Shown one piece after another: positions 1 through 5,279 of a stretch of 5,279 nt of DNA. Origin of the DNA: Pseudomonadota bacterium (GTDB lineage: Bacteria; Pseudomonadota; Alphaproteobacteria; Rhizobiales; Hyphomicrobiaceae); the NCBI GenBank assembly GCA_023392135.1, contig JAEVZQ010000381.1:1-5279 (forward strand), in the 5' to 3' direction. Made by a program: the position numbers and the translations under genes. Positions within the stretch are counted from its first letter, which is position 1, and each line of letters opens with the position of its first letter. The notes beneath the pieces are model-generated. The model did no database searches, was not told the DNA's origin, and was given only the letters and a program-made list of their open reading frames with translations.

Positions 1-5
1 CCCCA

Positions 6-30
6 ATCCCGTTCCTTCCTGGAGCGGGAT
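6..30 (+). terminator. Hairpin upstream of the cyclase gene, possible terminator of a gene to the left
   Basis: A 10-bp stem (6-15 pairing with 21-30) closes a 5-nt loop. One pair (T12 with G24) is a G-U wobble if plus-strand RNA is made, but an A-C mismatch in minus-strand RNA, so the structure suits a plus-strand transcript. Only a short T run (38-40) follows, after several non-T bases, so this is not a textbook Rho-independent terminator. It could end a plus-strand gene lying left of the window or be part of the leader of the cyclase gene. Confidence 0.4.
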
Positions 31-74
31 CGAGCCGTTTGTGCATCGCCAATCTCCAATTTACCGGGGCACGG

Positions 75-710
75 ATGAAGCAGCTCGTGGACATCACCAT
101 CCGCCTCGGGCCAGGAACCCCTCTGTACCCCGGCGACCCGCCGCCTACGGTTGAGCGACTATCGAGCATAGCGCGCGGCGACCCGCTGACGGCCTCGCTC
201 CTGCACCTGCCTGCACACGCCGGCACGCACGTCGACCTGCCCGCGCACTTCAACGACGGCGGTCGCGCGCTTGGCGATTACACGATAGAAGATTTCTTCG
301 GGCCGTGCTGGGCTCTGGACCTCGGCGATGTGCAGTCAGCGGTCACGCGCGAGCGACTGGAAGCCGAGGAGATCCCCTCGGGCCAGCACCTCATGATCAA
401 GACCCGGAATTCGGCCCTCCTCCAGAAGCCCGACTTCCAGCACGATTACGTTCACCTGGACCCGCTCGCGGCCAAGTATCTCCTCCAGGCAAATCCCCGT
501 TCGATCGGGTTCGACTACTACAGCCTCGACCCGAGCAACTCGGAGACTTTTCCGGCGCACAGGCTCTTTGCCGAAGCCGGCTTACCGGTGTTCGTCTGCC
601 TGGATTTGTCCCGCGTCGAAGCAGGCCCGTGGTGGTTCTGCGGACTGCCACCCGCTATGGCGGATGTGGAAGGCGCGCCCGTGCGCGCGATCGTCTGGCG
701 CGATACTTGA
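75..710 (+). CDS. Cyclase-family metal hydrolase (kynurenine formamidase-like)
   Basis: The 211-residue protein belongs to the cyclase family (Pfam PF04199), whose members include kynurenine formamidase KynB, isatin hydrolase and other metal-dependent amide or lactone hydrolases. The length matches KynB (about 205-215). Visible signatures are YPGD at residues 18-21, the metal-binding block HAGTHVDLPAHF at 48-59 (H48, H52, D54, H58), and the later SLDP (150-153) followed by AH at 161-162, where H162 is the expected further ligand. The glutamate usually found about 12 residues after that histidine appears to be Val174. The ATG at 75 was chosen because family members begin a few residues before the DIT/DIS segment. 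A TTG 36 nt upstream is in frame but adds an unlikely 12-residue lead. The ribosome-binding site is weak (GGGG about 8-11 nt upstream). There is no signal peptide, so it is probably cytoplasmic. No tryptophan-catabolism neighbours are present, so the substrate is unassigned; kynB is possible but not supported by context. Confidence 0.88.
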   Translation: MKQLVDITIRLGPGTPLYPGDPPPTVERLSSIARGDPLTASLLHLPAHAGTHVDLPAHFNDGGRALGDYTIEDFFGPCWALDLGDVQSAVTRERLEAEEIPSGQHLMIKTRNSALLQKPDFQHDYVHLDPLAAKYLLQANPRSIGFDYYSLDPSNSETFPAHRLFAEAGLPVFVCLDLSRVEAGPWWFCGLPPAMADVEGAPVRAIVWRDT

Positions 711-775
711 GCGCGGCCTTTCGCGCCCGAGCCCGCCGTTAGCTGAAGTGAACTTAGCCTGGAAAAGCAAATGGC

Positions 776-806
776 GCAGTCTCCACGGCTATACCCGGGA
801 AACTGC
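776..806 (-). terminator. Probable Rho-independent terminator of rpsD
   Basis: Arms at 798-806 and 776-784 form a 9-bp stem, extended by three G/C pairs (795-797 with 786-788) across a single bulged base (785), with a 6-nt loop. In minus-strand RNA the one irregular pair is a G-U wobble, but in plus-strand RNA it is a C-A mismatch, which points to a minus-strand transcript. The hairpin begins 30 nt after the rpsD stop. It is followed on the minus strand by a moderately T-rich stretch (GCCATTTGCTTTTCC) rather than a clean T run. It lies in the 125-nt gap between two converging genes. I see no equally good terminator for the plus-strand cyclase gene. Confidence 0.55.
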
Positions 807-835
807 ACCACCAATCCATCTGAATTTTCTTCGCT

Positions 836-1453
836 TTAGCGCGAGTAGAACTCGACCACCAGGTTGGGCTCCATGATGACCGGATAGGGCACGTCCGAAA
901 GGGCTGGCACGCTCAGCAGCTTTGCCGTCATCTTGTTATGGTCGACCTCGATGTAGTCGGGGACGTCCCGCTCCGGGCTCTTGATGGCCTCGAGCAGCAT
1001 CGGGATCTGGCGCGACTTCTCCCGCACCTCGACAACGTCGCCGACCTTGCAGCGATAGCTCGCGATGTTGACCCGGCGCCCGTTCACCTTGACGTGCCCG
1101 TGGCTGATGAACTGGCGGGCCGCATAGGGCGTCGGCACGAATTTGGCGCGATACACGACGGCATCGAGGCGCCGCTCGAGCAGACCGATGAGCAGCTCCG
1201 ACGTCGAGCCCTTGAGGCGCGTCGCCGTGTCGTAGATGCGGCGGAACTGCCGCTCAGTGATGTTGGCGTAATAGCCCTTCAGCTTCTGCTTGGCGCGGAG
1301 CTGCTGGCCGAAGTCCGAGAGCTTGCCCATGCGGCGCTCACCGTGCTGACCGGGGCGGCTTTCGCGCTTATTGATGGGGCTCTTCGGGCGGCCCCAGATG
1401 TTCTCTCCGAGGCGACGGTCGATCTTGTGCTTGGCGCTAACGCGCTTTGTCAT
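836..1453 (-). CDS. rpsD: 30S ribosomal protein S4
   Basis: S4 is a primary 16S rRNA-binding protein that nucleates assembly of the 30S body and shapes the mRNA entry and decoding region. The 205-residue length is typical of proteobacterial S4. The basic N-terminal domain (residues 1-93) carries the conserved RPGQHG (33-38), GKLSDFG (43-49) and [12 protein letters not shown] (51-62). The S4 RNA-binding fold spans about 94-155, with RRLDAVVYR (94-102), [22 protein letters not shown] (112-133) and the GDVV turn at 138-141. The protein ends in EFYSR, as S4 proteins do. The N-terminal zinc cysteines of the C+ form are absent; the only cysteine is C135. The ATG at 1453 is chosen because conserved S4 sequence begins there (MTKR) and GGAG lies at 1463-1466, 9 nt upstream. 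The frame stays open to 1600, but that extension is unlike S4 and overlaps the promoter and hairpin. The gene is probably transcribed from its own promoter just upstream. Confidence 0.98.
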   Translation of the reverse strand: MTKRVSAKHKIDRRLGENIWGRPKSPINKRESRPGQHGERRMGKLSDFGQQLRAKQKLKGYYANITERQFRRIYDTATRLKGSTSELLIGLLERRLDAVVYRAKFVPTPYAARQFISHGHVKVNGRRVNIASYRCKVGDVVEVREKSRQIPMLLEAIKSPERDVPDYIEVDHNKMTAKLLSVPALSDVPYPVIMEPNLVVEFYSR

Positions 1454-1462
1454 GTCTTGGCA

Positions 1463-1466
1463 CTCC
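1463..1466 (-). promoter_or_regulatory. Ribosome-binding site of rpsD
   Basis: GGAG on the minus strand, 9 nt before the ATG at 1453, supports that start over the open but unconserved upstream extension. The site lies in the loop of a possible short hairpin formed by GCAC and GTGC on either side of it, so its accessibility could depend on leader folding. Confidence 0.6.
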
Positions 1467-1566
1467 AGTTGGTGCTGTTGCAGCTTGGAGCGCCCCCTCC
1501 TCTGCCCGGTTGTCCGGGCCGACAGGCGCCGACCGGACGGGCCGCCACCACGGGTGCGCAAATCAA

Positions 1567-1588
1567 ACGCGGGCCGTGTGGCCCGCGT
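1567..1588 (-). terminator. Perfect 9-bp GC-rich hairpin with T-rich tail ahead of rpsD
   Basis: A perfect 9-bp inverted repeat (1580-1588 with 1567-1575) closes a 4-nt loop. It is followed on the minus strand by TTGATTTG, giving six T in the eight bases after the stem. It lies 61 nt past the stop of the exported-protein gene and could terminate transcription coming from that gene. However, a candidate rpsD promoter lies just before it, so it would also form the very 5' end of the rpsD transcript. There it could act as a stabilising 5' stem or as an attenuator. Confidence 0.55.
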
Positions 1589-1596
1589 GCCGATGC

Positions 1597-1625
1597 TCAA
1601 TATCCGGATCAGCGGCGCCAGTCAA
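1597..1625 (-). promoter_or_regulatory. Candidate sigma-70-type promoter of rpsD
   Basis: On the minus strand a -35 box TTGACT (1620-1625, one mismatch to TTGACA) is separated by exactly 17 nt from TATTGA (1597-1602), a weaker -10 that matches three of six consensus positions. Transcription would begin near 1590, giving rpsD a leader of about 135 nt. The -35 box starts 25 nt past the stop of the preceding gene, a sensible place for an independent rpsD promoter. The strength of the -10 is the main doubt. Confidence 0.5.
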
Positions 1626-1649
1626 CCGGCAGGAGGGCGTTTCGGCCCC

Positions 1650-2279
1650 TTACTTCTTCACTGAACCCGTTGATCTTTCGGCCAGATCCGGGCCAGTCGC
1701 GATATAGGCCGCAATCAGCTCCTTCACCTTCTTGCGCTGCTCGTCGGTGCAGGTGTTGGCCTCGGCCTCTTCCTTGTCGTCGATGACGACGTCCTTCCCG
1801 CCATCCGTCTTCTCGACCAGCTTGATCTTACCCGTCAGCAGCATCACCGTCGTCAGGTGGAGCTGGTTGATGTAGATCATCTGCTGCTCGGTCCACTTGC
1901 CCTTGGCCTCCTCCCGCCGCATGAGCGAGCGGTAGTTGGCAACCTGGTCCTCAGGAAGCTCGCAGATCTGTGCGTGGGCGGTGAGGCGGCCGACCTTGAT
2001 GACCTCGCGCGCCGTATCCATCGGCACCTCGGCCTTGCTGCGGTCCTTCTTGTCGATCTCGACCGACGTGCCATCCGGCTTGGTGAACTTGGCAGGTGTG
2101 AGCGACCAGGCGTAATCCATGAACGCCTTGACGGCCCGCTCACTGATATCCTGCGCGTTTGCAGGCGCCTGCATCACCATCAGTACGCCGAGCGCCAACC
2201 CCGCAGCCCGCATCCCCGCAGTCCAGATCTTGCCCATCCACTCAGCCCTTGAAGCCGCTTCCGTTGCGGTCCGCAACAC
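1650..2279 (-). CDS. Exported protein of unknown function
   Basis: I do not recognise a named family. Numbering from the GTG at 2279 (209 residues), a hydrophobic segment at about 25-38 ends in an AxA signal-peptidase site (A40-N41-A42), with the mature protein starting QDISER. It should therefore be secreted, most likely to the periplasm. The mature part is about 167 residues, charged and probably helical, with exactly two cysteines (C106 in ICELPEDQ and C177 in ANTCTDEQ) that could form a disulfide after export. The C-terminal segment (179-195) looks like an amphipathic helix. The start is ambiguous. The GTG at 2279 has an excellent GGGAGGA 5 nt upstream, whereas an ATG at 2237 (residue 15) gives a more normal signal-peptide length but has a poor ribosome-binding site. 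The gene lies between trmJ (61-nt gap) and rpsD, and may be co-transcribed with trmJ. Confidence 0.82.
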   Translation of the reverse strand: MLRTATEAASRAEWMGKIWTAGMRAAGLALGVLMVMQAPANAQDISERAVKAFMDYAWSLTPAKFTKPDGTSVEIDKKDRSKAEVPMDTAREVIKVGRLTAHAQICELPEDQVANYRSLMRREEAKGKWTEQQMIYINQLHLTTVMLLTGKIKLVEKTDGGKDVVIDDKEEAEANTCTDEQRKKVKELIAAYIATGPDLAERSTGSVKK

Positions 2280-2284
2280 GTCCG

Positions 2285-2291
2285 TCCTCCC
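2285..2291 (-). promoter_or_regulatory. Strong ribosome-binding site favouring the GTG start at 2279
   Basis: GGGAGGA on the minus strand lies 5 nt before the GTG at 2277-2279 and is the best Shine-Dalgarno sequence in the window. It favours the GTG over the ATG at 2237 for the exported protein, and implies independent translation initiation rather than coupling to trmJ. Confidence 0.6.
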
Positions 2292-2340
2292 ACAGCATTG
2301 TGCGGTGGTTCGGCTCGAAAGTGGGCATAATAAAGGCGTC

Positions 2341-3633
2341 TCATGGGGTTGGCTTGCGGCCTGCTCCCTTGCCCCGGCTAAGCGTGGCGACTATGCCACG
2401 CAGTGTCCGAACTTCCTGCTCGCTGGCGTTCATGCGGGCGAACATGCTCTTCACGTTCCGCATCACGGTTTGGCGCCGGTGCGGCGGGTTGAAGAAGCCG
2501 AGCCTGTCGAGCTCGGACTCGAGATGATCGAAGAAGCCGTAGAGCTGCTCTTTCGTAGCCGGATGCGAGCCTCGCGTGTTGACACCCGGTGTAAGCTCTT
2601 TTTCGTAAGACGTGACCCGTCCGAGTGTTCCGCGCTTTGTCTCCTTCAGCCATTCATAGCTTACGAGCAGCACAGCCTGGGCGAGATTCAATGACGCGAA
2701 GCGGGGGTTGACGGGTGCCATGACGACCGCGTCCGCCAACGCGACCTCGTCCGTTTCGAGCCCGGCCCGCTCCGGCCCGAACACAATCCCGCAACGCTGG
2801 CCCTCCTCCGTTCGCCTGTGGATTTCGTGCACCACCTGCTCGGGTGTCAGCACCGGTTTCGCCAGGTCCCGCTGCCGCGCCGTCGTAGCGCAGACGAAGT
2901 TGAGGTCGGCGACGGCTTCGGCGAGCGTGCCCGTCGCGCGCGTTGCATCGATGATGAAGTTCGCACCGGAAGCCGCGGCGCGCGCCTTCTCATTGGGCCA
3001 GCCGTCGCGGGGGTCGACGAGCCTGAGACTGTCCAGGCCGAAATTCGCCATGGCGCGGGCCACCATGCCGATGTTGTCGGCAAGCTGCGGCCGGACGAGG
3101 ATCAGAGTCGGGCTCGGCAAGCCATCCTCGTCCACACCGGCTAGCCGCTTGGGGCGGGGGTCCTCGAGCTTCTTCAAGCGCCGGATGACCCGCCGGGCAA
3201 GAAACCAGAGTTCTTCGCCCGCCCAGGATTTTGCCAGCGCATCCAGGGATCGGAACGTCGCGGGCGGCAGCGGGCCACCTGGATTCAGCACGAGGCCGCT
3301 ATCGGCGAACGTGATGGATGAGAACCGCGCGCAGAATTGGTCGAACGTCGCGAGCCCCTCGCCCTCGGTCCACTTGCGGCACCCCGGACAGAAGGCCTGA
3401 GCGGCCACGCACGCCTCGTCGGCGCAGAAGTTGATGGCGGCCCGCACCTCCTCACGAGAGAGCGGCGGCTCTGCGAGCGCGCTCGCCGTCTCGATCGTTT
3501 CGCGATATGCAGCGCCGACGACCTCGGCGACCGTGAGTTGCGTTGCCTCCATCGTAGGAGACCGCGTCTTGGGGTGCTTGGGGTTCACGCCGCGCATCTG
3601 CGGGCCTGCTGTCCTCGTCTCGGGCCGGCTCAT
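2341..3633 (-). CDS. trmJ: TrmJ-like tRNA (cytidine/uridine-32-2'-O)-methyltransferase with an N-terminal extension
   Basis: The C-terminal part is a SpoU/TrmH-family (SPOUT) methyltransferase of the TrmJ group, which uses S-adenosylmethionine to methylate the 2'-O of nucleotide 32 in the tRNA anticodon loop. Counting from the ATG at 3633, the SPOUT domain starts near residue 176. It has motif 1 NIGMVARAMANFG (187-199, with N187 and R193), motif 2 FGPERAGL (285-292) and motif 3 NPRFASLNLAQA (309-320) of the knotted cofactor site. A TrmJ-type C-terminal tail (about 360-415) includes FFDHLESELDRLGF (367-380). E. coli TrmJ is about 246 residues; this protein has 430. The extra N-terminal region (about 28-170) is unassigned and holds five cysteines (C70, C75, C82, C85, C101), possibly a metal site, and an Arg/Lys-rich helix near 147-155. 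Starts at 3633, 3597 and 3552 all lack a convincing ribosome-binding site. The ATG at 3552 (residue 28) is where domain-like sequence begins. The lead residues 1-27 are basic and low in complexity, so the true start may be 3552. Confidence 0.9.
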   Translation of the reverse strand: MSRPETRTAGPQMRGVNPKHPKTRSPTMEATQLTVAEVVGAAYRETIETASALAEPPLSREEVRAAINFCADEACVAAQAFCPGCRKWTEGEGLATFDQFCARFSSITFADSGLVLNPGGPLPPATFRSLDALAKSWAGEELWFLARRVIRRLKKLEDPRPKRLAGVDEDGLPSPTLILVRPQLADNIGMVARAMANFGLDSLRLVDPRDGWPNEKARAAASGANFIIDATRATGTLAEAVADLNFVCATTARQRDLAKPVLTPEQVVHEIHRRTEEGQRCGIVFGPERAGLETDEVALADAVVMAPVNPRFASLNLAQAVLLVSYEWLKETKRGTLGRVTSYEKELTPGVNTRGSHPATKEQLYGFFDHLESELDRLGFFNPPHRRQTVMRNVKSMFARMNASEQEVRTLRGIVATLSRGKGAGRKPTP

Positions 3634-3711
3634 CCGGGCCGTGAGGCTGGGTAACGAATGCCGGCGGAGAGGGCAACCCGGCCGCCCGTCACAGGCAGGA
3701 TGGACCGCCCG
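3634..3711. other. Intergenic gap between fkbM and trmJ with a 10-bp direct repeat
   Basis: This 78-nt gap holds the first copy (3682-3691) of CCGCCCGTCA. The second copy (3705-3714) runs into the fkbM stop codon; the copies start 23 nt apart. A TTGACG on the minus strand at the fkbM end resembles a -35 box, but no acceptable -10 follows. The 5-bp stem at 3660-3664/3678-3682 has no T run. I see no clear terminator or promoter. Confidence 0.4.
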
Positions 3712-4695
3712 TCAATAGATCAGCAGGTCGGCTTGAGAGCTGCGCCACGTGAGATCTGGAAGAGGCCGGCCCGCCTGGGCTTCCTCAGCCCCGTTCGAGA
3801 GGTCGACCACGCGCGCGTAGTGCGGGCGCAACAGAGCCTTGAAGCCGCGCAGCCGCTCCGCGTCCCCGCGCTCGGCCGTGAGCTCGACCAGGATCGGCAC
3901 GCGGGCATCCAGCAGACGGCGCATGCCTGCGAGCACCGAGATCTCATGACCTTCCACATCGATCTTCACCAACGACACCTGATCCGGATCGATCGCCTGC
4001 TGCGCAAGGAGGTCATCCAGTGTGAATGCCTGCACGCAGATGCTGTCATCACGCACGGAATGGAAGGCTTGCTCGACTGTGTGCGCGCCGTAATTCTTGC
4101 TGTGCCGGACGAGATGCAGCTGACCGGCGGCGGCACTGGCGGCAGCCTCGACCGCACGCACCTGATGTTCGAAGCCGTTCAGGACGAGATTACGCCTGAG
4201 GATCGCAAAATTGTGCGGATCGGGCTCGATGGCGATGCCTTCGGAAAACAGGTCGGACTTCAGCGCATAGATGCTCAGTGCCCCGATATTGGCGCCAACG
4301 TCGATGAATACGCCGCCCGCCCGGAATACGCCGGCCCTGCGTAATGCATCGATCGCCGCCTCGAGCTCCTGGCGTTGCCAGCAGCGCCCAGCCATCAGTT
4401 TCAGCGCGATCTTGTCATCGCGTGGGTCGACATAGAGAGCATGATCGCCGAACGGCACCATGCAAAGCGCCCCGGGTGCCAGATGCTGGTCGAGCAGAGC
4501 GCGCAGCGCAAGTCCACGTAATCTCGGACTGGCGCCGATCAGCCCCGTGGCCCCACTGATGGCACGCGCCGTGAACCGGCGGCGTCGTTTCCGCCAGAAC
4601 TCTCGGTCCAGCACGCGGCGGGCGTAGGGCAAAAGAGACTCATGTGACTGCAGCTCTGCAATCAACCGTAACGCAGGCCGTTGGTTCACGCCCAC
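3712..4695 (-). CDS. FkbM-family S-adenosylmethionine-dependent methyltransferase
   Basis: The 327-residue protein has a class I methyltransferase fold of the FkbM type (Pfam Methyltransf_21). These enzymes usually O-methylate sugars, polysaccharide ends, polyketides or other small molecules. Visible motifs are motif I FIDVGANIGALSIYAL (130-145) for S-adenosylmethionine binding, the acidic end of strand 2 in AIEPDPHNFAILRRNLVLNG (155-174), the family-typical LVKIDVEGHEISVLAGM (242-258), and strand 5 ILVELT (268-273). The first 75 residues are not part of the catalytic core and include a basic run (35-40). No signal peptide or membrane segment is clear. The GTG at 4695 is the first possible start, since an in-frame TGA sits two codons upstream. 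A second GTG two codons later is equally possible, and neither has a strong ribosome-binding site. The gene is 44 nt after the ABC transporter ATPase and could share its transcript. No glycan-biosynthesis genes are in view, so the acceptor is unknown. Confidence 0.9.
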   Translation of the reverse strand: MGVNQRPALRLIAELQSHESLLPYARRVLDREFWRKRRRRFTARAISGATGLIGASPRLRGLALRALLDQHLAPGALCMVPFGDHALYVDPRDDKIALKLMAGRCWQRQELEAAIDALRRAGVFRAGGVFIDVGANIGALSIYALKSDLFSEGIAIEPDPHNFAILRRNLVLNGFEHQVRAVEAAASAAAGQLHLVRHSKNYGAHTVEQAFHSVRDDSICVQAFTLDDLLAQQAIDPDQVSLVKIDVEGHEISVLAGMRRLLDARVPILVELTAERGDAERLRGFKALLRPHYARVVDLSNGAEEAQAGRPLPDLTWRSSQADLLIY

Positions 4696-4739
4696 GCGTG
4701 TTCATGCAGGTCGACGGTAAAGGGAAAGACCGAGGTGGC

Positions 4740-5279
4740 CTACACCACGCGCCCGCTCTCGTCGTCGATCAGGTGCATATTGGCGAGATCCGCAGCGAGC
4801 CGCATGTTAGCACCGTCGCGGGCGTTCGCGCTCGGATTGACGCGACCGCAGACCTGCGTGCCGTTGATCGAGAAGTAGACGAGCGTTTCCATCCCCATCG
4901 GCTCGGTAACTTCGATCAGGGCGTCGAACGGCACGATGTGAGGCTCCATATGCGGGCGCATTTCGGTGATGTGCTCGGGCCGAAGCCCCAGCAGCAGCCG
5001 GCCGTTACTCTTGAGCGACCTGTATCGTTCCCGGCGGGCTTCCGGGACTGGCAGGGCGAGATCGCCGGTTAGTCGCACAGCGAGCTTGTCGCCGGTTTCC
5101 TCGAGCTCACAAGGGATGAAATTCATCGCTGGAGAGCCGATGAAGCTCGCCACGAAGCGGGTTGCCGGCTTGTGATACAGATCGTTGGGGGCGCCCACCT
5201 GCTCGATGCGGCCCTGATTCATCACCACGACGCGGTCGGCCAGCGTCATCGCCTCGACCTGGTCGTGGGTGACGTAGAC
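4740..5279 (-). CDS. Sugar ABC transporter ATP-binding protein, UgpC/MalK type (C-terminal part; 5' end outside window)
   Basis: This is the last 179 codons of an ATPase of the CUT1 carbohydrate-importer class (UgpC, MalK, MsmX relatives), which powers uptake of sugars, polyols or glycerol-3-phosphate from the cytoplasmic face. The visible part opens with the H-loop [14 protein letters not shown] (H is the switch histidine), then the typical [34 protein letters not shown], and a TOBE-type regulatory domain with LGLRPEHI and a final SGRVV. The Walker A, Q-loop, signature and Walker B motifs lie upstream, beyond the right edge; full-length relatives have about 350-370 residues. GSPAMNF and the TOBE pattern favour UgpC-like over other ABC classes, but the substrate cannot be told from this fragment. 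The permease and binding-protein genes would be expected further right. The reading frame runs unbroken to base 5279. Confidence 0.93.
   Translation of the reverse strand, partial: VYVTHDQVEAMTLADRVVVMNQGRIEQVGAPNDLYHKPATRFVASFIGSPAMNFIPCELEETGDKLAVRLTGDLALPVPEARRERYRSLKSNGRLLLGLRPEHITEMRPHMEPHIVPFDALIEVTEPMGMETLVYFSINGTQVCGRVNPSANARDGANMRLAADLANMHLIDDESGRVV

Noticed and set aside
39..74. TTG start for the cyclase-family protein
   Set aside because: It would add 12 residues not expected in the family and has no ribosome-binding site; the ATG at 75 fits the family N-terminus.
711..726. GCGCG/CGCGC inverted repeat just after the cyclase stop, as a terminator
   Set aside because: It has only five base pairs, a 6-nt loop and no following T run; common by chance in such GC-rich DNA.
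1454..1600. N-terminal extension of S4 to an upstream ATG
   Set aside because: S4 homology starts at the ATG at 1453, which has its own GGAG. The extension is Arg/Gly-rich, unlike S4, and overlaps the hairpin and candidate -10 box.
938..1786. Long plus-strand open frame opposite rpsD
   Set aside because: It lies antisense to the certain S4 gene and to part of the next gene. Its composition is that of a GC-rich codon shadow and it shows no recognisable domain.
2310..2350. TATTAT on the minus strand between trmJ and the exported-protein gene, as a -10 box
   Set aside because: No acceptable -35 box is found 16-18 nt upstream, where only trmJ coding sequence lies.
2119..2694. Plus-strand open frame across the end of trmJ and the start of the exported-protein gene
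   Set aside because: It overlaps two supported minus-strand genes and shows no domain-like sequence.
2708..3400. Plus-strand Ser/Arg/Ala-rich open frame inside trmJ
   Set aside because: The composition is typical of an antisense shadow and it lies fully within a clear SPOUT methyltransferase gene.
3658..4344. Plus-strand open frame opposite fkbM
   Set aside because: Every FkbM motif is encoded on the other strand across this region, and the plus-strand product has no recognisable features.
1..5279. CRISPR array, insertion sequence, tRNA or phage signature
   Set aside because: No regularly spaced repeats, transposase-like protein, terminal inverted repeats, tRNA cloverleaf or phage gene could be seen on either strand.

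Overview
The window is high-GC chromosomal DNA (G+C by eye somewhat above 60%). It most resembles an alphaproteobacterium, probably of the Rhizobiales/Hyphomicrobiales type. The grounds are the 205-residue ribosomal protein S4 without the N-terminal zinc-binding cysteines, a TrmJ-type tRNA methyltransferase two genes away from rpsD, and the codon use. This placement is inferred from sequence style; nothing was searched.

Layout, left to right. A hairpin at 6-30 precedes a plus-strand cyclase-family (kynurenine formamidase-like) metal hydrolase at 75-710. That gene converges on a minus-strand series of five genes that fills the rest of the window. In transcription order (right to left) these are: the 3' part of a UgpC/MalK-type sugar ABC transporter ATPase (cut by the right edge, stop at 4740), an FkbM-family methyltransferase (3712-4695), a TrmJ-like tRNA 2'-O-methyltransferase with a long cysteine-containing N-terminal extension (2341-3633), a small exported protein of unknown function (1650-2279), and rpsD (836-1453).

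How the genes relate. rpsD and trmJ both serve translation (30S assembly and tRNA anticodon-loop modification). The exported protein lies between them, 61 nt after trmJ and with its own strong ribosome-binding site. rpsD appears to be a separate transcription unit. It has a candidate -35/-10 pair just after the exported-protein stop, a perfect 9-bp hairpin where the transcript would begin, a leader of about 135 nt, and a good terminator hairpin about 30 nt past its stop. The ABC ATPase and fkbM are 44 nt apart and could be co-transcribed, but their functions are not obviously linked. The cyclase gene is unrelated to its neighbours.

No mobile element, CRISPR array, tRNA or rRNA gene, or phage gene is visible. 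I find no clearly new multi-gene system. The points most worth a second look are the N-terminal extension of TrmJ, the promoter/hairpin arrangement ahead of rpsD, and the apparent loss of a metal-site glutamate in the cyclase-family protein.
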